A DNA stretch of 64,000 nucleotides from Tubulanus polymorphus (taxonomy: Eukaryota; Nemertea; Palaeonemertea; Tubulaniformes; Tubulanidae), in assembly GCF_964204645.1 (NCBI RefSeq), contig NC_134030.1, positions 22,883,210 through 22,947,209 on the forward strand. The letters are read 5' to 3'. Numbering within the stretch: position 1 is the stretch's first letter; each line of letters begins with the position of its first letter. The notes below the pieces were generated by a model that was not told the DNA's origin, did not search any database, and saw nothing but the letters and a program-made list of their open reading frames with translations. A program made the position numbers and the translations under genes. Of the stretch, positions 18,307-29,000 are shown piece by piece.

Positions 18307-18688
18307 ATAATTAGCGAACACTGGTAACCAGTCCAAACATCGAAGACCAGTCTATCCATTGCAGTCGCTGGAAACCAGTCCAAACGTTGGACAGCAGACT
18401 ATCATTCACACTGGAAACCAGTCCAAAAGTTATAAAACTAGTCAGCTTTACGCGTGTTTGAACAAAATCTTCAAATATAGAAACACAATAGAATACATAG
18501 TTTTAGTGGATTCTGTATCAATTTATTATATATATATGTGTATAATGTGTATCATACTGTATGTATCAGGATACCGTATCATGCAATGTATCATATACAA
18601 AACGACCAGAATTATATCATGTATTTCGGGGGTTTGAAGTTTGCTGGAATTTCATACGAATGACTTCTGAATGAATTTTGGCGTTAGC

Positions 18689-18694
18689 AATAAA
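18689..18694 (+). promoter_or_regulatory. Candidate poly(A) signal of ATP6V1A
   Basis: AATAAA lies about 385 bases after the stop codon, followed within 30 bases by a GT-rich stretch (TGTGTTTATTTCATGCGTTG). Further AATAAA motifs near 18985 and 19375 could serve longer transcripts. Confidence 0.5.
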
Positions 18695-20239
18695 ATCGAT
18701 GTGTTTATTTCATGCGTTGTGGATTTGCGTATCGAGTTTAAACTGAGTTTAAACCGAGTTTAAACTCGGGTCTACTGTATTTATTCAATGTCTGTAAATA
18801 TATAAGATTATTATGCGAATTTAGTAAATATATAGTGTGTTACGAAATAAGTGTTCTTCGTATTAGACCTAAACATTGGAAATAGAAGCTGACATTAATT
18901 ATTGATTATTGCAGTTGGAAACATGTGTGATAGTGGTTAGTTTTAATGGACTGGGTTTTCAATCTCTAGACTCGTACTAAGATAAATAAAAGGTATTTTA
19001 AAGATGATTTCAGATGATAACATCGTATAAGGCTCATCGGTGCTAAAACCGATCACACACTTTGGACTAATGGACTTGACTGGGTCCTGAGGTTAAATTG
19101 AGTCCCAGTCTATAAAACTTGTTTGAATATAAGACATTGAGGCTTTTAAAAAACCCTATCGAATTATATAGAATTATATATAGGTATTTTACTGGTACTG
19201 GTAGAAAACTGTGCTTGAATATAGGAATATATGATACATTGAATCTGTTAGAAAATGGTTGCACATTCCAAAAACTAATACCTGTTGTTATATCTAACGG
19301 AAAGAGTTCGGTAGAAAATTCTTACTTCCTGTGTATAAAAAATGTGGAATTCATTGTAAAATCAAAACCTGTCAAATAAAATACATGTAAAATTCGACAT
19401 CAACAAATAGTCGAATTGTTAATAATTTCTATCATCACGATGAGACCGAGGATTCATTGATAATCTCATGAGGGTTCATTGAGGATCTCGTGACGATTCA
19501 TTGAGAATTTCATGAGGATTCATTGATAATCTCGCGAGGATTCATTGATTAGGATTTTCTGGTCACTGGTTCCTCAACCTGCTTGTAATCCTCTTTCTAA
19601 GTAACTCAAACGATTTCTTAAGTCTATCTACGTATCCATTTTTATTTTCTCTTAGCCGGAAGTACATTCTATCGCTCAAGCGCTGATCGCTTCTCTCAAA
19701 GACTGATCTCCCCTTTTATATCGTTTACTGTTTAGAAACGCGTGTGCAGGCTCTTAACACCACATGGTATTCATACGTCACAACATTCCACCGACCCATG
19801 TATGGAATGTTTTGGTCCTACACACGTCACAATATTCTAAATATACTTTTGCACTCGCCAGAGCTCATGGCCACACCATAGGCATAATTAGGTTTCCTTA
19901 AGCGGATACATAAACACCTGAAAATATCTGAAAGTACAAACATCTGAAGGACACTGGTTCTGGTGACCTTCAGTAGAAGATGATGCGAGTGTTATAGTGA
20001 AATGTGTCAAGTGTCATTGTTTATTGTTCTCGTGACGATACATGACCCGCGCTTAACCGGTTTCATCCAGTTTAGATGTGCGGATTGTATACCCTTTAGC
20101 CAATCAACGACGAGTATGACGAATAATGCGTCCAATCACTGATGAGGATTTTCGGACGCGGTGACGACGCGGTTGTCTCTACAACGAAAATCAACCATAA
20201 ATTTATCCGTGAAATTAACATCAATAGTTGTTAAGTAGA
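18695..20239. other. Intergenic, no gene seen
   Basis: AT-rich sequence without convincing exons. A short degenerate repeat, GAGGATTCATTGATAATCTC, recurs four to five times at about 19445-19550. A CCAGTCTATAAAAC module lies near 19105. Confidence 0.5.
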
Positions 20240-20345
20240 ATGTTCAATGATCGCGCAGTGGAATAAAGCGGTATGTTGCGATTCACTTTGATCGGTGCTG
20301 ACTGAGAATAAGTGGGTTCGAGTCCCGCTAGCGGTGCTTTTACTT
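20240..20345 (+). repeat. tRNA-derived SINE, copy 1
   Basis: TCGCGCAGTGG (20251-20261) matches the pol III A box at 10 of 11 positions, and GGTTCGAGTCC (20315-20325) is a perfect B box. The B box sits in a complete five-pair T-arm (GTGGG/CCCGC). TTTT follows at 20338. No acceptor stem pairs with it, so it is tRNA-derived. Inverted copies occur at 23500-23600 and 23700-23815. Confidence 0.65.
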
Positions 20346-20408
20346 TAACGCCGCATATCGGGGGCCGAAGATGTAAAACAAGATTAAAGAACATTATTGA
20401 CTCATTAG

Positions 20409-21404
20409 CTATCCGCCATGTTTACCAGCTGAGCCCACGCAGCTTAAAGCGCCAGCTCTGACATCGTTACGGAATGAACTGCTGCATATGAATATGAAAG
20501 CATTGATCCAGTGATTGATGCTGGCGATGTAGGCAGCAGCCAATTCCCCCAAACCCAAAAACATCGCGTAATTCTGATAAACACAGCTCGCCAAATAGAA
20601 ATCGTACGTTTCCACAAGACTCCCTTTCTCGAACAACAGGAGATAGATGAGGCCTTTTAGAAACGACAAGAAGAAAAAAGCGACCGATGTAGAAACGACT
20701 AAAACTGTGATCTTTTTCGCGGCTGCCTTTTTCTTATCGTCTGCACCCTGTTGGTTTGACATATTCGCCGAGCCGCGAACCCCGTATATGATCGCCCCGT
20801 TAGCGATGGCCATCACGAATATCGGTAGATATATATCCATGATATTGTTGTAATGGAAATACCACAAGTAGACAGTGACGTAAGGTATGCGACAGTTTGT
20901 GACCGTTCCGTTCATGATGTCCCGTCCTTCGAATAGCGCCGACCAGACGAGCTGGATTATGATCAGTACAGCACTCGTAACGGCTATCGCTCGCTTAGCT
21001 CTACCTACAGTGCACAGAGTGGCAGCTTGAAGAGGTTTAGAAACGGCTACAGCGCGATCAACCGTCATCAGAACCAAGATCCAAACAGCTATCTGTTTCG
21101 GGCAGATAGTATGAAACGCTTTGATGATACAACCAGCGCGATTCGATTTGATACGATACATGTCAATCAAATGCGTTACCGAGATACAGACCATCGCGTA
21201 CAAGTCAGCCCCGCCCAGAAATAACATGTAGAAATGACCGGCACTGGATGGCGCTTTTTTGTACGTCCCGAAAGCGATCAGAACCAAACCGATCAAACTC
21301 AATATCGGGTACGAATAATCTAAGGCGTACATCAATGGATTCAGGAAATACATCATCCAACTCATGTCAGCGGGTTGACAACTTCCGGTTTTGTTTCCTA
21401 CCAT
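20409..21404 (-). CDS. Divergent class A (rhodopsin-like) GPCR, single exon
   Basis: 331-aa seven-helix receptor of the plasma membrane. Hydrophobic segments lie at about 22-47, 55-81, 92-120, 139-158, 185-208, 231-257 and 276-306. C92 at the top of helix 3 and C171 in the second outer loop are placed for the usual disulphide; N4 and N165 are in glycosylation sequons. The helix 3 motif is DRA (116-118) instead of DRY, helix 7 ends NAFIF (301-305) instead of NPxxY, and helix 6 lacks CWxP. The ligand cannot be inferred. The ATG is in a good context (GAAATGG), eight bases after a possible acceptor TTCAACAG, so a 5' UTR intron is possible. The end of the coding sequence is duplicated, inverted and decayed, at 23343-23445. 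Confidence 0.85.
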   Translation of the reverse strand: MVGNKTGSCQPADMSWMMYFLNPLMYALDYSYPILSLIGLVLIAFGTYKKAPSSAGHFYMLFLGGADLYAMVCISVTHLIDMYRIKSNRAGCIIKAFHTICPKQIAVWILVLMTVDRAVAVSKPLQAATLCTVGRAKRAIAVTSAVLIIIQLVWSALFEGRDIMNGTVTNCRIPYVTVYLWYFHYNNIMDIYLPIFVMAIANGAIIYGVRGSANMSNQQGADDKKKAAAKKITVLVVSTSVAFFFLSFLKGLIYLLLFEKGSLVETYDFYLASCVYQNYAMFLGLGELAAAYIASINHWINAFIFICSSSFRNDVRAGALSCVGSAGKHGG

Positions 21405-22184
21405 TTCGACCTGTTGAATGTGAAAAGCGAGGAATCGTTTTAAGTTTTCAAAGACTTTTTTAAAGAGTTTTTAAAGACTCGCTAGTGCTCAGCCATGCAT
21501 GACTTATTCTTGGCATTTTCAAAAATCCATCTTCAAGAAAACATCCAGGCCGACCAACCTTATTCCCCAAAAACTTATTTCAATCATAGTTAATGAATAA
21601 TTAATCTAAAGCAACATATTTTCTGATACACCGCGTATATTCCAACCCGTTTCTATTGGCATTATCTCATTTCTAATAACTACTGGATATTGTTCATAAG
21701 ATCAATGATGAATTCCCATCAGACCAGTTTGTATTATTGAGGTTATTTATATATCAGTTCAGCTGATATTTAATGGTTTTTCCTCATTTTTTATTACTTC
21801 GAGTTATTTCCAAATTCTCTGTCATTTCATTCATGTTCTAATTATTTCCAAAATATCTAAACATGCTATTTTACAGTTGAAATTTTCTAAAAGTACAAAA
21901 TCTACTCACAACAACAAGTTTTCTCTTGAATTCCTATAAACACTAACAATACGTAGATTCCTGCTGCTGTTAATATCTCAGATATCTCGAATCTCTGTTT
22001 ATCTCGATTATGAACCGTTCCTGTCTGTAAGGCGTTGTTTTATAATCAGTTTTTCAACCAATCGGTGAGCCGAATTTTGAAGTGTCGTCGTAAACTCAAC
22101 GGAGCAAAGACAGACTCAACTGGACAGATCAAAACCATTCTATCGATAAATACCCGACAAACAAAATGGTTTCGGCGTCCGGGC
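21405..22184. other. 5' flank of the divergent GPCR, no gene seen
   Basis: AT-rich sequence without supported exons. It presumably contains the promoter and any 5' UTR exon of the receptor on the minus strand. Confidence 0.45.
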
Positions 22185-22312
22185 TGAGAGTGTGCAGGGT
22201 TCTGACTGAGGGTGTGCAGGGTTCTGACTGAGAGTGTGCAGGGTTCTGGCTGAGAGTGTGCAGGGGTCTGGCTGAGAGTGTGCAGGGGTCTGGCTGAGGA
22301 GGGTGTGCAGGG
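22185..22312. repeat. 22-bp minisatellite, about six copies
   Basis: Units of the type GTTCTGACTGAGAGTGTGCA, with one shortened and one lengthened copy. Lies between the divergent GPCR and its inverted pseudogene fragment. Confidence 0.85.
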
Positions 22313-23342
22313 TTAGTCCAGGCTAAGAGGTAACATGAGTAAAGAAGTTGGCTGAATGTAAGGACTGAGTTGTATGTTTGGCGATGAAATCTTTGATTGT
22401 GTGTTTGTGTGTGTGACCCCACCTCGAAATAATCAATAACTAGTCACGTCGTTTCGTCCATCAGTTAGCAATCTAACACAGGAAGTGACGAGATAATTCA
22501 AACAGTAGACCACACACGTGAACGCGGAGATAGCTTTCAATAAAACACGCCATACACATTTTATCGACAATAAATCGTAATTAGCGATTTATAGCAGCAG
22601 ATGATTACTGAGCTTAAAAAGAACGCGACCAATGAGTATAGCCTACTTAACTTCACTTTTACAAACACTCAATATTCACTTTATATTCCCTGATAGTTAA
22701 ATGGAAAACGCCTTTATTTCACTATCGTCGTTTAGCAGCAGTTTTTAATCTATTGCAGGTGATCATCAAATTACAAAGAACCTGCTGATATCATCCCTAA
22801 TTTGCTCCTCTCGAAAATCTGTACAACTCGTTAACTAGAGGCATTACCATTAAAAACGTTGTAAAACTAACAATGCGGCTGAAGCTTTCTGAGCGATTTA
22901 TTCTAGATAAATATTTAATTTCTATTCTGGAAATGTTATCTCTGATAATGATCCACTGTTTGTATTAGAATTAAGTGCAGAAATAAATTATTTTGTCAAT
23001 TAAATGCATTAAAGTGTCAAGCATGAAGTTTTGAAACGCATATTGATGAGTGGTGAACGGCCCGGGAATAGTTATTTGTCGACCGGGGAGTAACCCTTTC
23101 AATTCTCCACCATTTGAAATGCTCCATGGTAGAACAGTTCAGAGGAAGAAGAAAGATTTAAAAACGAGAACAAAATCAAATTTGCCTAAAGACCGTCAAC
23201 GCAGGCATCTCCGGTGAAAGATAGAGAATAAATGAAGAAAGATGCAGAAGATGAGAAACAGATATCTAAATACGAGGTCTCTTCTCTAGAATTACTGACT
23301 GCTGAAGATATTCGGACCGTTAGGTCTTGTAGAATTGTGTCG
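22313..23342. other. Intergenic, no gene seen
   Basis: AT-rich, only short unsupported open frames, no recognisable repeat. Confidence 0.45.
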
Positions 23343-23445
23343 CAAGCATCAATCACTGGATCGATGCTTCCGTAATGATGTCAGAACTGTGCGCTATAGG
23401 CTGCGTGGCCTCAGCTGGTAAACATGGCGGATAGCTAATGAGTCA
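23343..23445 (+). pseudogene. Decayed copy of the divergent GPCR C-terminus
   Basis: On the plus strand AGCATCAATCACTGGAT, GCTTCCGTAATGATGTCAGA and TCAGCTGGTAAACATGGCGG match the minus-strand coding end of the receptor at 20409-21404, stop codon and 3' flank included. A block of about 25 bases present in the gene, coding for the end of helix 7, is deleted, and there are several substitutions. It is an inverted segmental copy about 3 kb from the source. Confidence 0.85.
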
Positions 23446-23690
23446 GTTATGTTCATTAATCTTGTTTTACATCTTCGGCCCCGATATGCTGCCTTAAAAT
23501 AAAAGCACAGCTAGCGGGAATCGAACCCACTTATTGTCAGTCGGCACCGATCAAAGTGAATGCAACATGCCGCTTTATTCCACTGATCATGGGACAATCT
23601 ACTTAACAACTATTGACGTTAATTTCACTGATAAATTTATGGTTGATTTTCTAATTTTGTCGTAGATACAATAAATTTCGAATATTCTGA
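23446..23690 (-). repeat. Inverted copy of GPCR 3' flank with SINE copy 2
   Basis: Continues the inverted duplication: CTTGTTTTACATCTTCGGCC, then the SINE head (minus-strand B box GGTTCGATTCC), then CAACTATTGACGTTAATTTC and ATAAATTTATGGTTGATTTT. All correspond in reverse order to 20180-20400. Confidence 0.82.
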
Positions 23691-23699
23691 GCGACTTTA

Positions 23700-23815
23700 A
23701 AGTAAAAAGCACAGCTAGCGGGACTCGAACCCACTTATTGTCAGTCAGCACCGATCAACGTTAATGCAACATGCCGCTTTATTCCACTGATCATGGGACA
23801 TTATACTAAAAGGGC
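23700..23815 (-). repeat. SINE copy 3
   Basis: AGCACAGCTAGCGGGACTCG to TTCCACTGATCATGGGACA repeats the preceding element in the same orientation at close to 95% identity by eye. It carries an exact B box, GGTTCGAGTCC, on the minus strand. Confidence 0.8.
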
Positions 23816-24394
23816 TCAGCTCATCTTTTGTATCTATTTGTGTTAGAAACCTTTATAAATACATTTTCAAAACAACAGAAAAACATTTCACCTAATACTT
23901 TATCCAAAAAGAGGGTTTTGTAGAGTGCCTGCCGCCATTTTCTCCACGTAGCAGACGCTTTTCCCCGGCTGTGACGTAGTTCGGCCCACTTCGATACGTG
24001 TTACTGCTGCTATTCATAGTGTTTTCATCACTTTAAGTCCAATAACAGTTCTAAACTGCAGCATGATGCCACATCAGCAATTATTTGGATATGTTTCACA
24101 CAGTGAGTGGATAAATAAAAGTAAAGACCCCACTGGCAGCCCAGCAGGAGTATTTCAACTGAGATCTTCAATGAGTGTATCTGGAGTGTGTGATGGGCCG
24201 GGATACGTCATCAATGTTTACATGCCTAACTTTCAATATGGCGGCTCTCATCTGCCGTAAATTCTGCTGATAACGGTATCAAAATCGTTGAATACAAGTT
24301 CATTAGGAAGAATTGGAAATTTCAACTAGCATAATGCTAAACAACAACACGAGTAGAAATGAATGGCCAATTATAATTTTTTGACTGCAGTTCC

Positions 24395-24485
24395 CCTTTA
24401 ACAACTATTGATGTTCATTTCACGGATAAATTTATGGTTTATTTTCAAATTTTGTTGTAGATACAAAAAATTTCGAATATTCTGA
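24395..24485 (-). repeat. SINE-associated 3' module, detached
   Basis: CAACTATTGATGTTCATTTC, ATAAATTTATGGTTTATTTT and AATTTCGAATATTCTGA match 23604-23690. The tRNA-like head is missing, so this is a truncated copy. Confidence 0.7.
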
Positions 24486-24499
24486 TCACCGTGGTTCCA

Positions 24500-24955
24500 T
24501 ATCTTCCACACAAGGCTCCCCGAATCTACATCCAGGTCGAGGGAGGGTATCTACTTCCAGGTCGAGGGAGGAGGAAATCTACAGCCAGGTCGAGGGAGGG
24601 AATCTACTTCCAGGTCGAGGGAGGAGGGAATCTACATCCAGGTCGAGGGAGGGAATCTACTTCCAGGTCGAGGGAGGGAATCTACATCCAGGTCGACGGA
24701 GGGAATCGACAGCCAGGTCGAGGGAGGGAATCTACATCCAGGTCGAGGGAGGGAATCGACAGCCAGGTCGAGGGAGGGAATCTACATCCAGGTCGACGGA
24801 GGGAATCGACAGCCAGGTCGAGGGAGGGAATCTACATCCAGGTCGAGGGAGGGAATCTACATCCAGGTCGAGGGAGGGAATCTACGGCCAGGTCGAGGGA
24901 GGGAATCTACAGCCAGGTCGAGGGAGGGAATCTACAGCCAGGTCGAGGGAGGGCG
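24500..24955. repeat. 25-bp minisatellite, about 18 copies
   Basis: Unit GGTCGAGGGAGGGAATCTAC followed by ATCCA, TTCCA or AGCCA. The first units carry an extra GGA. A 162-codon open frame crosses it because the unit has no stop on this strand; no coding support. Confidence 0.92.
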
Positions 24956-25254
24956 AATCCAATAAAGAGACGAGACTAACAGTGCGATAGATATGATGAG
25001 TTTCTACAATACGTTTTTGTAGTTTTATTTGTTTCAAAATTACAGAATGATACTAAATAATGTGACCACCAACTCGGGAACCCAGTATAGCGTTCTTCAC
25101 AAACAAGAGGGTATCCCAGCGACAACGAGCCATCGTCCGTTCTTTCTATCAATCGCAACACAATCTTCGGATCCACTAGATCCTTGGTTGTTTGGTTCAC
25201 TTCCTGCCATCTCGTGTAACGCCAGTACTAAAATGAGAAGATAACTGAATAAAA

Positions 25255-25375
25255 CCCGCTGAGTCCCTGTGAGGAACACAACTTTAAAACCCACTGAGTC
25301 CCTGTGAGGAACACAACTTTAAAACCCACTGAGTCCCTGTGAGGAGCACAACTTTAAAACCCACTGAGTCCAAGC
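25255..25375. repeat. 35-bp tandem repeat, three to four copies
   Basis: AAAACCCACTGAGTCCCTGT then GAGGAACACAACTTT, repeated almost identically; the last copy diverges after GAGTCC. Confidence 0.85.
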
Positions 25376-26089
25376 GCTGTTAATGAAGCACGTCTTAAAA
25401 ATTTAAACCCATTAATGCAGTTGGTATAGAAGATAACAATAGCCACACGTGGATCAAGTACAGTAAAGACGGGTATAGTTGAACCAGAACACAATGTAAA
25501 ACTTGAAACAGATATCAATAAATCATAATCGCTGGATTTCAGCCTGGAGCCAGTAACACACAGTACCACACAGTACCACATGTATAATGTGTATCAGGAT
25601 AAAACATTTAAAATATACTGAAACAAAGTTTACTTGCCTAATTCGAGTTTTCGGGGTCATTCATTTATTATGTACGCGTTAGGGGAGGGGGAGGGGGTCA
25701 GTGCAATTGCGTACTGTAATACTTAATGTATACGAAAAAATGGCCGATTTTGCGTACAGGGGGGAGGGGGGGTTGAAAAATTCAGATTTTATGCGTACGT
25801 AATAAATGAATGATCCCTTTTCGGGGTCCCTCAAAATTATCTGTCGAGATATTACTGGAGTGCGACAGCAGCTGACAGAAACTGATATCAATAAAATTGA
25901 TTTTTTCATCGAACTTTGAGATCAAATTATGGATCCTGTAACCTCTATGTACTTAATTTTCATCTCTAACATTTCTACACCTGAATTAAAAAGAAAAATG
26001 GGAATTTAACATATCAAGTTCGTTAAATGTTTTCAAATATTTGCATGTACGAAATCCACAGTAAGAACCCAGTCCCATATAGATGTGAG
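25376..26089. other. Spacer before the large array, no gene seen
   Basis: Low-complexity GGGGAGGGGGAGGGGG and GGGGGGAGGGGGGG runs at 25681 and 25760 flank a unique AT-rich stretch. The paired TTCATTTATTATGTACG and CGTACGTAATAAATGAATGA near 25660 and 25795 form a 16-19-bp inverted repeat, with GGGGTC flanks on both sides, suggesting a ~150-bp foldback insertion. Confidence 0.5.
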
Positions 26090-29000
26090 TTGGACAACTG
26101 TGGAACTGGATCCAGAACTGTGAAACTGGATCCAGAACTGTGAAACTGAGTCCAGAACTGTGAAACTGAGTCCAGAACTGTAGAACTGAGTCCAGAACTG
26201 TAGAACTGGATCCAGAACTGTAGAACTGGATCCTGAACTGTAGAACTGAGTCCAGAACTGTAGAACTGAGTCCAGAACTGTGAAACTGAGTCCAGAACTG
26301 TAGAACTGAGTCCAGAACTGTAGAACTGAGTCCAGAACTGTAGAACTGAGTCCAGAACTGTAGAACTGAGTCCAGAACTGTAGAACTGAGTCCAGAACTG
26401 TAGAACTGGATCCAGAACTGTAGAACTGAGTCCAGAACTGTAGAACTGAGTCCAGAACTGTAGAACTGAGTCCAGAACTGTGAAACTGGATCCAGAACTG
26501 TGGAACTGAGTCCAGAACTGTAGAACTGAGTCCAGAACTGTAGAACTGAGTCCAGAACTGTAGAACTGAGTCCAGAACTGTGAAACTGGATCCAGAACTG
26601 TGGAACTGAGTCCAGAACTGTAGAACTGAGTCCAGAACTGTAGAACTGGATCCAGAACTGTAGAACTGAGTCCATAACTGTGAAACTGAGTCAAGAACTG
26701 TAGAACTGAGTCCAGAACTGTAGAACTGGATCCAGAACTGTAGAACTGGATCCTGAACTGTAGAACTGAGTCCAAAACTGTAGAACTGAGTCCAGAACTG
26801 TAAAACTGGATCCAGAACTGTAGAACTGAGTCCAGAACTGTAGAACTGAGTCCAGAACTGTGAAACTGAGTCCAGAACTGTAGAACTAAGTCCAAAACTG
26901 TGAAACTGAGTCCAGAACTGTAGAACTGAGTCCAGAACTGTAGAACTGGATCCAGAACTGTAGAACTGGATCCTGAACTGTAGAACTGAGACCAGAACTG
27001 TAGAACTGAGTCCAGAACTGTAAAACTGGATCCAGAACTGTAGAACTGAGTCCAGAACTGTAGAACTGAGTCCAGAACTGTGAAACTGAGTCCAGAACTG
27101 TAGAACTAAGTCCAAAACTGTAGAACTGAGTCCAGAACTGTAGAACTGAGTCCAGAACTGTAGAACTGGATCCAGAACTGTAGAACTGAGTCCAGAACTG
27201 TAGAACTCAGTCCAGAACTGTAGAACTGAGTCCAGAACTGTGAAACTGGATCCAGAACTGTGGAACTGAGTCCAGAACTGTAGAACTGAGTCCAGAACTG
27301 TAGAACTGGATCCAGAACTGTAGAACTGAGTCCATAACTGTGAAACTGAGTCAAGAACTGTAGAACTGAGTCCACAACTGTAGAACTGGATCCTGAACTG
27401 TAGAACTGGATCCTGAACTGTAGAACTGGATCCAGAACTGTAGAACTGAGTCCAGAACTGTAGAACTGGATCCAGAACTGTAGAACTGGATCCAGAACTG
27501 TAGAACTGAGTCCAGAACTGTAGAACTGGATCCTGAACTGTAGAACTGAGTCCAGATGTGTAAAACTGAGTCCAGAACTGTAGAACTGAGTCCACAACTG
27601 CAGAACTGAGTCCACAACTGTAGAACTGGATCCTGAACTGTAGAACTGGATCCTGAACTGTAGAACTGGATCCAGAACTGTAGAACTGAGTCCAGAACTG
27701 TAGAACTGGATCCAGAACTGTAGAACTGGATCCAGAACTGTAGAACTGAGTCCAGAACTGTGAAACTGAGTCCAGAACTGTAGAACTGAGCCCAAAACTG
27801 TAGAACTGGATCCTGAACTGTAGAACTGAGTCCAGAACTGTAGAACTGGATCCTGAACTGTAGAACTGAGTCCAGAACTGTAGAACTGGATCCAGAACTG
27901 TAGAACTGGATCCAGAACTGTAGAACTGAGTCCAGAACTGTGAAACTGAGTCCAGAACTGTAGAACTGAGTCCAAAACTGTAGAACTGGATCCTGAACTG
28001 TAGAACTGAGTCCAGAACTGTAGAACTGGATCCTGAACTGTAGAACTGAGTCCAGAACTGTAGAACTGAGTCCAGAACTGTAGAACTGGATCCAGAACTG
28101 TAGAACTGAGTCCAGAACTGTAGAACTGGATCCAGAACTGTAGAACTGGATCCAGAACTGTAGAACTGAGTCCAGAACTGTAGAACTGGATCCAGAACTG
28201 TAGAACTGAGTCCAGAACTGTAGAACTGGATCCAGAACTGTAGAATTGGATCCAGAACTGTAGAACTGAGTCCAGAACTGTAGAACTGAGTCCAAAACTG
28301 TAGAACTGGATCCAGAACTGTAGAACTGAGTCCAGAACTGTAGAACTGGATCCAGAACTGTAGAACTGAGTCCAGAACTGTAGAACTGAGTCCAGAACTG
28401 TGAAACTGAGTCCAGAACTGTAGAACTGGACCCAGAACTGTAGAACTGGACCCAACTGTAGATCTGGGTTCAGAACTGTGGAACTGGGTTCAGAACTGTG
28501 GAACTGGGTTCAGAACTGGGGAACTGAGTTCAGAACTGTGGAACTGGGTTCAGAACTATGGGCCTGGGATCAGAACTATAGAACTGGACCCAGAACTGTA
28601 GAACTGGACCCAGAACTGTAGAAATGAGTCCAGAACTGTAGAACTGGGTTCAGAACTGTGAAACTGAGTGCAGAACAGTGAAACTGGATTCAGAACTGTA
28701 GAACTGGGTTCATAACTGTGGAACTGGGTTCAGAACTGTGGAACTGGGTTCAGAACTGAGGAACTGAGTTCAGAACTGTGGAACTGGGTTCAGAACTGTG
28801 GAACTGGGTTCAGAACTGTGGAACTGGGTTCAGAACTATGGGCCTGGGATCAGAACTATAGAACTGGACCCAGAACTGTAGAACTGGACCCAGAACTGTA
28901 GAAATGAGTTCAAAACTGTGGAACTGAGTGCAGAACAGTGAAACTGGATTCAGAACTGTAGAACTGGGTTCATAACTGTGGAACTGGGTTCAGAACTGTG

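Noticed and set aside
24491-24979. 162-codon frame in the GGTCGAGGGAGGG array
   Set aside because: Repeat-derived; no supporting context.
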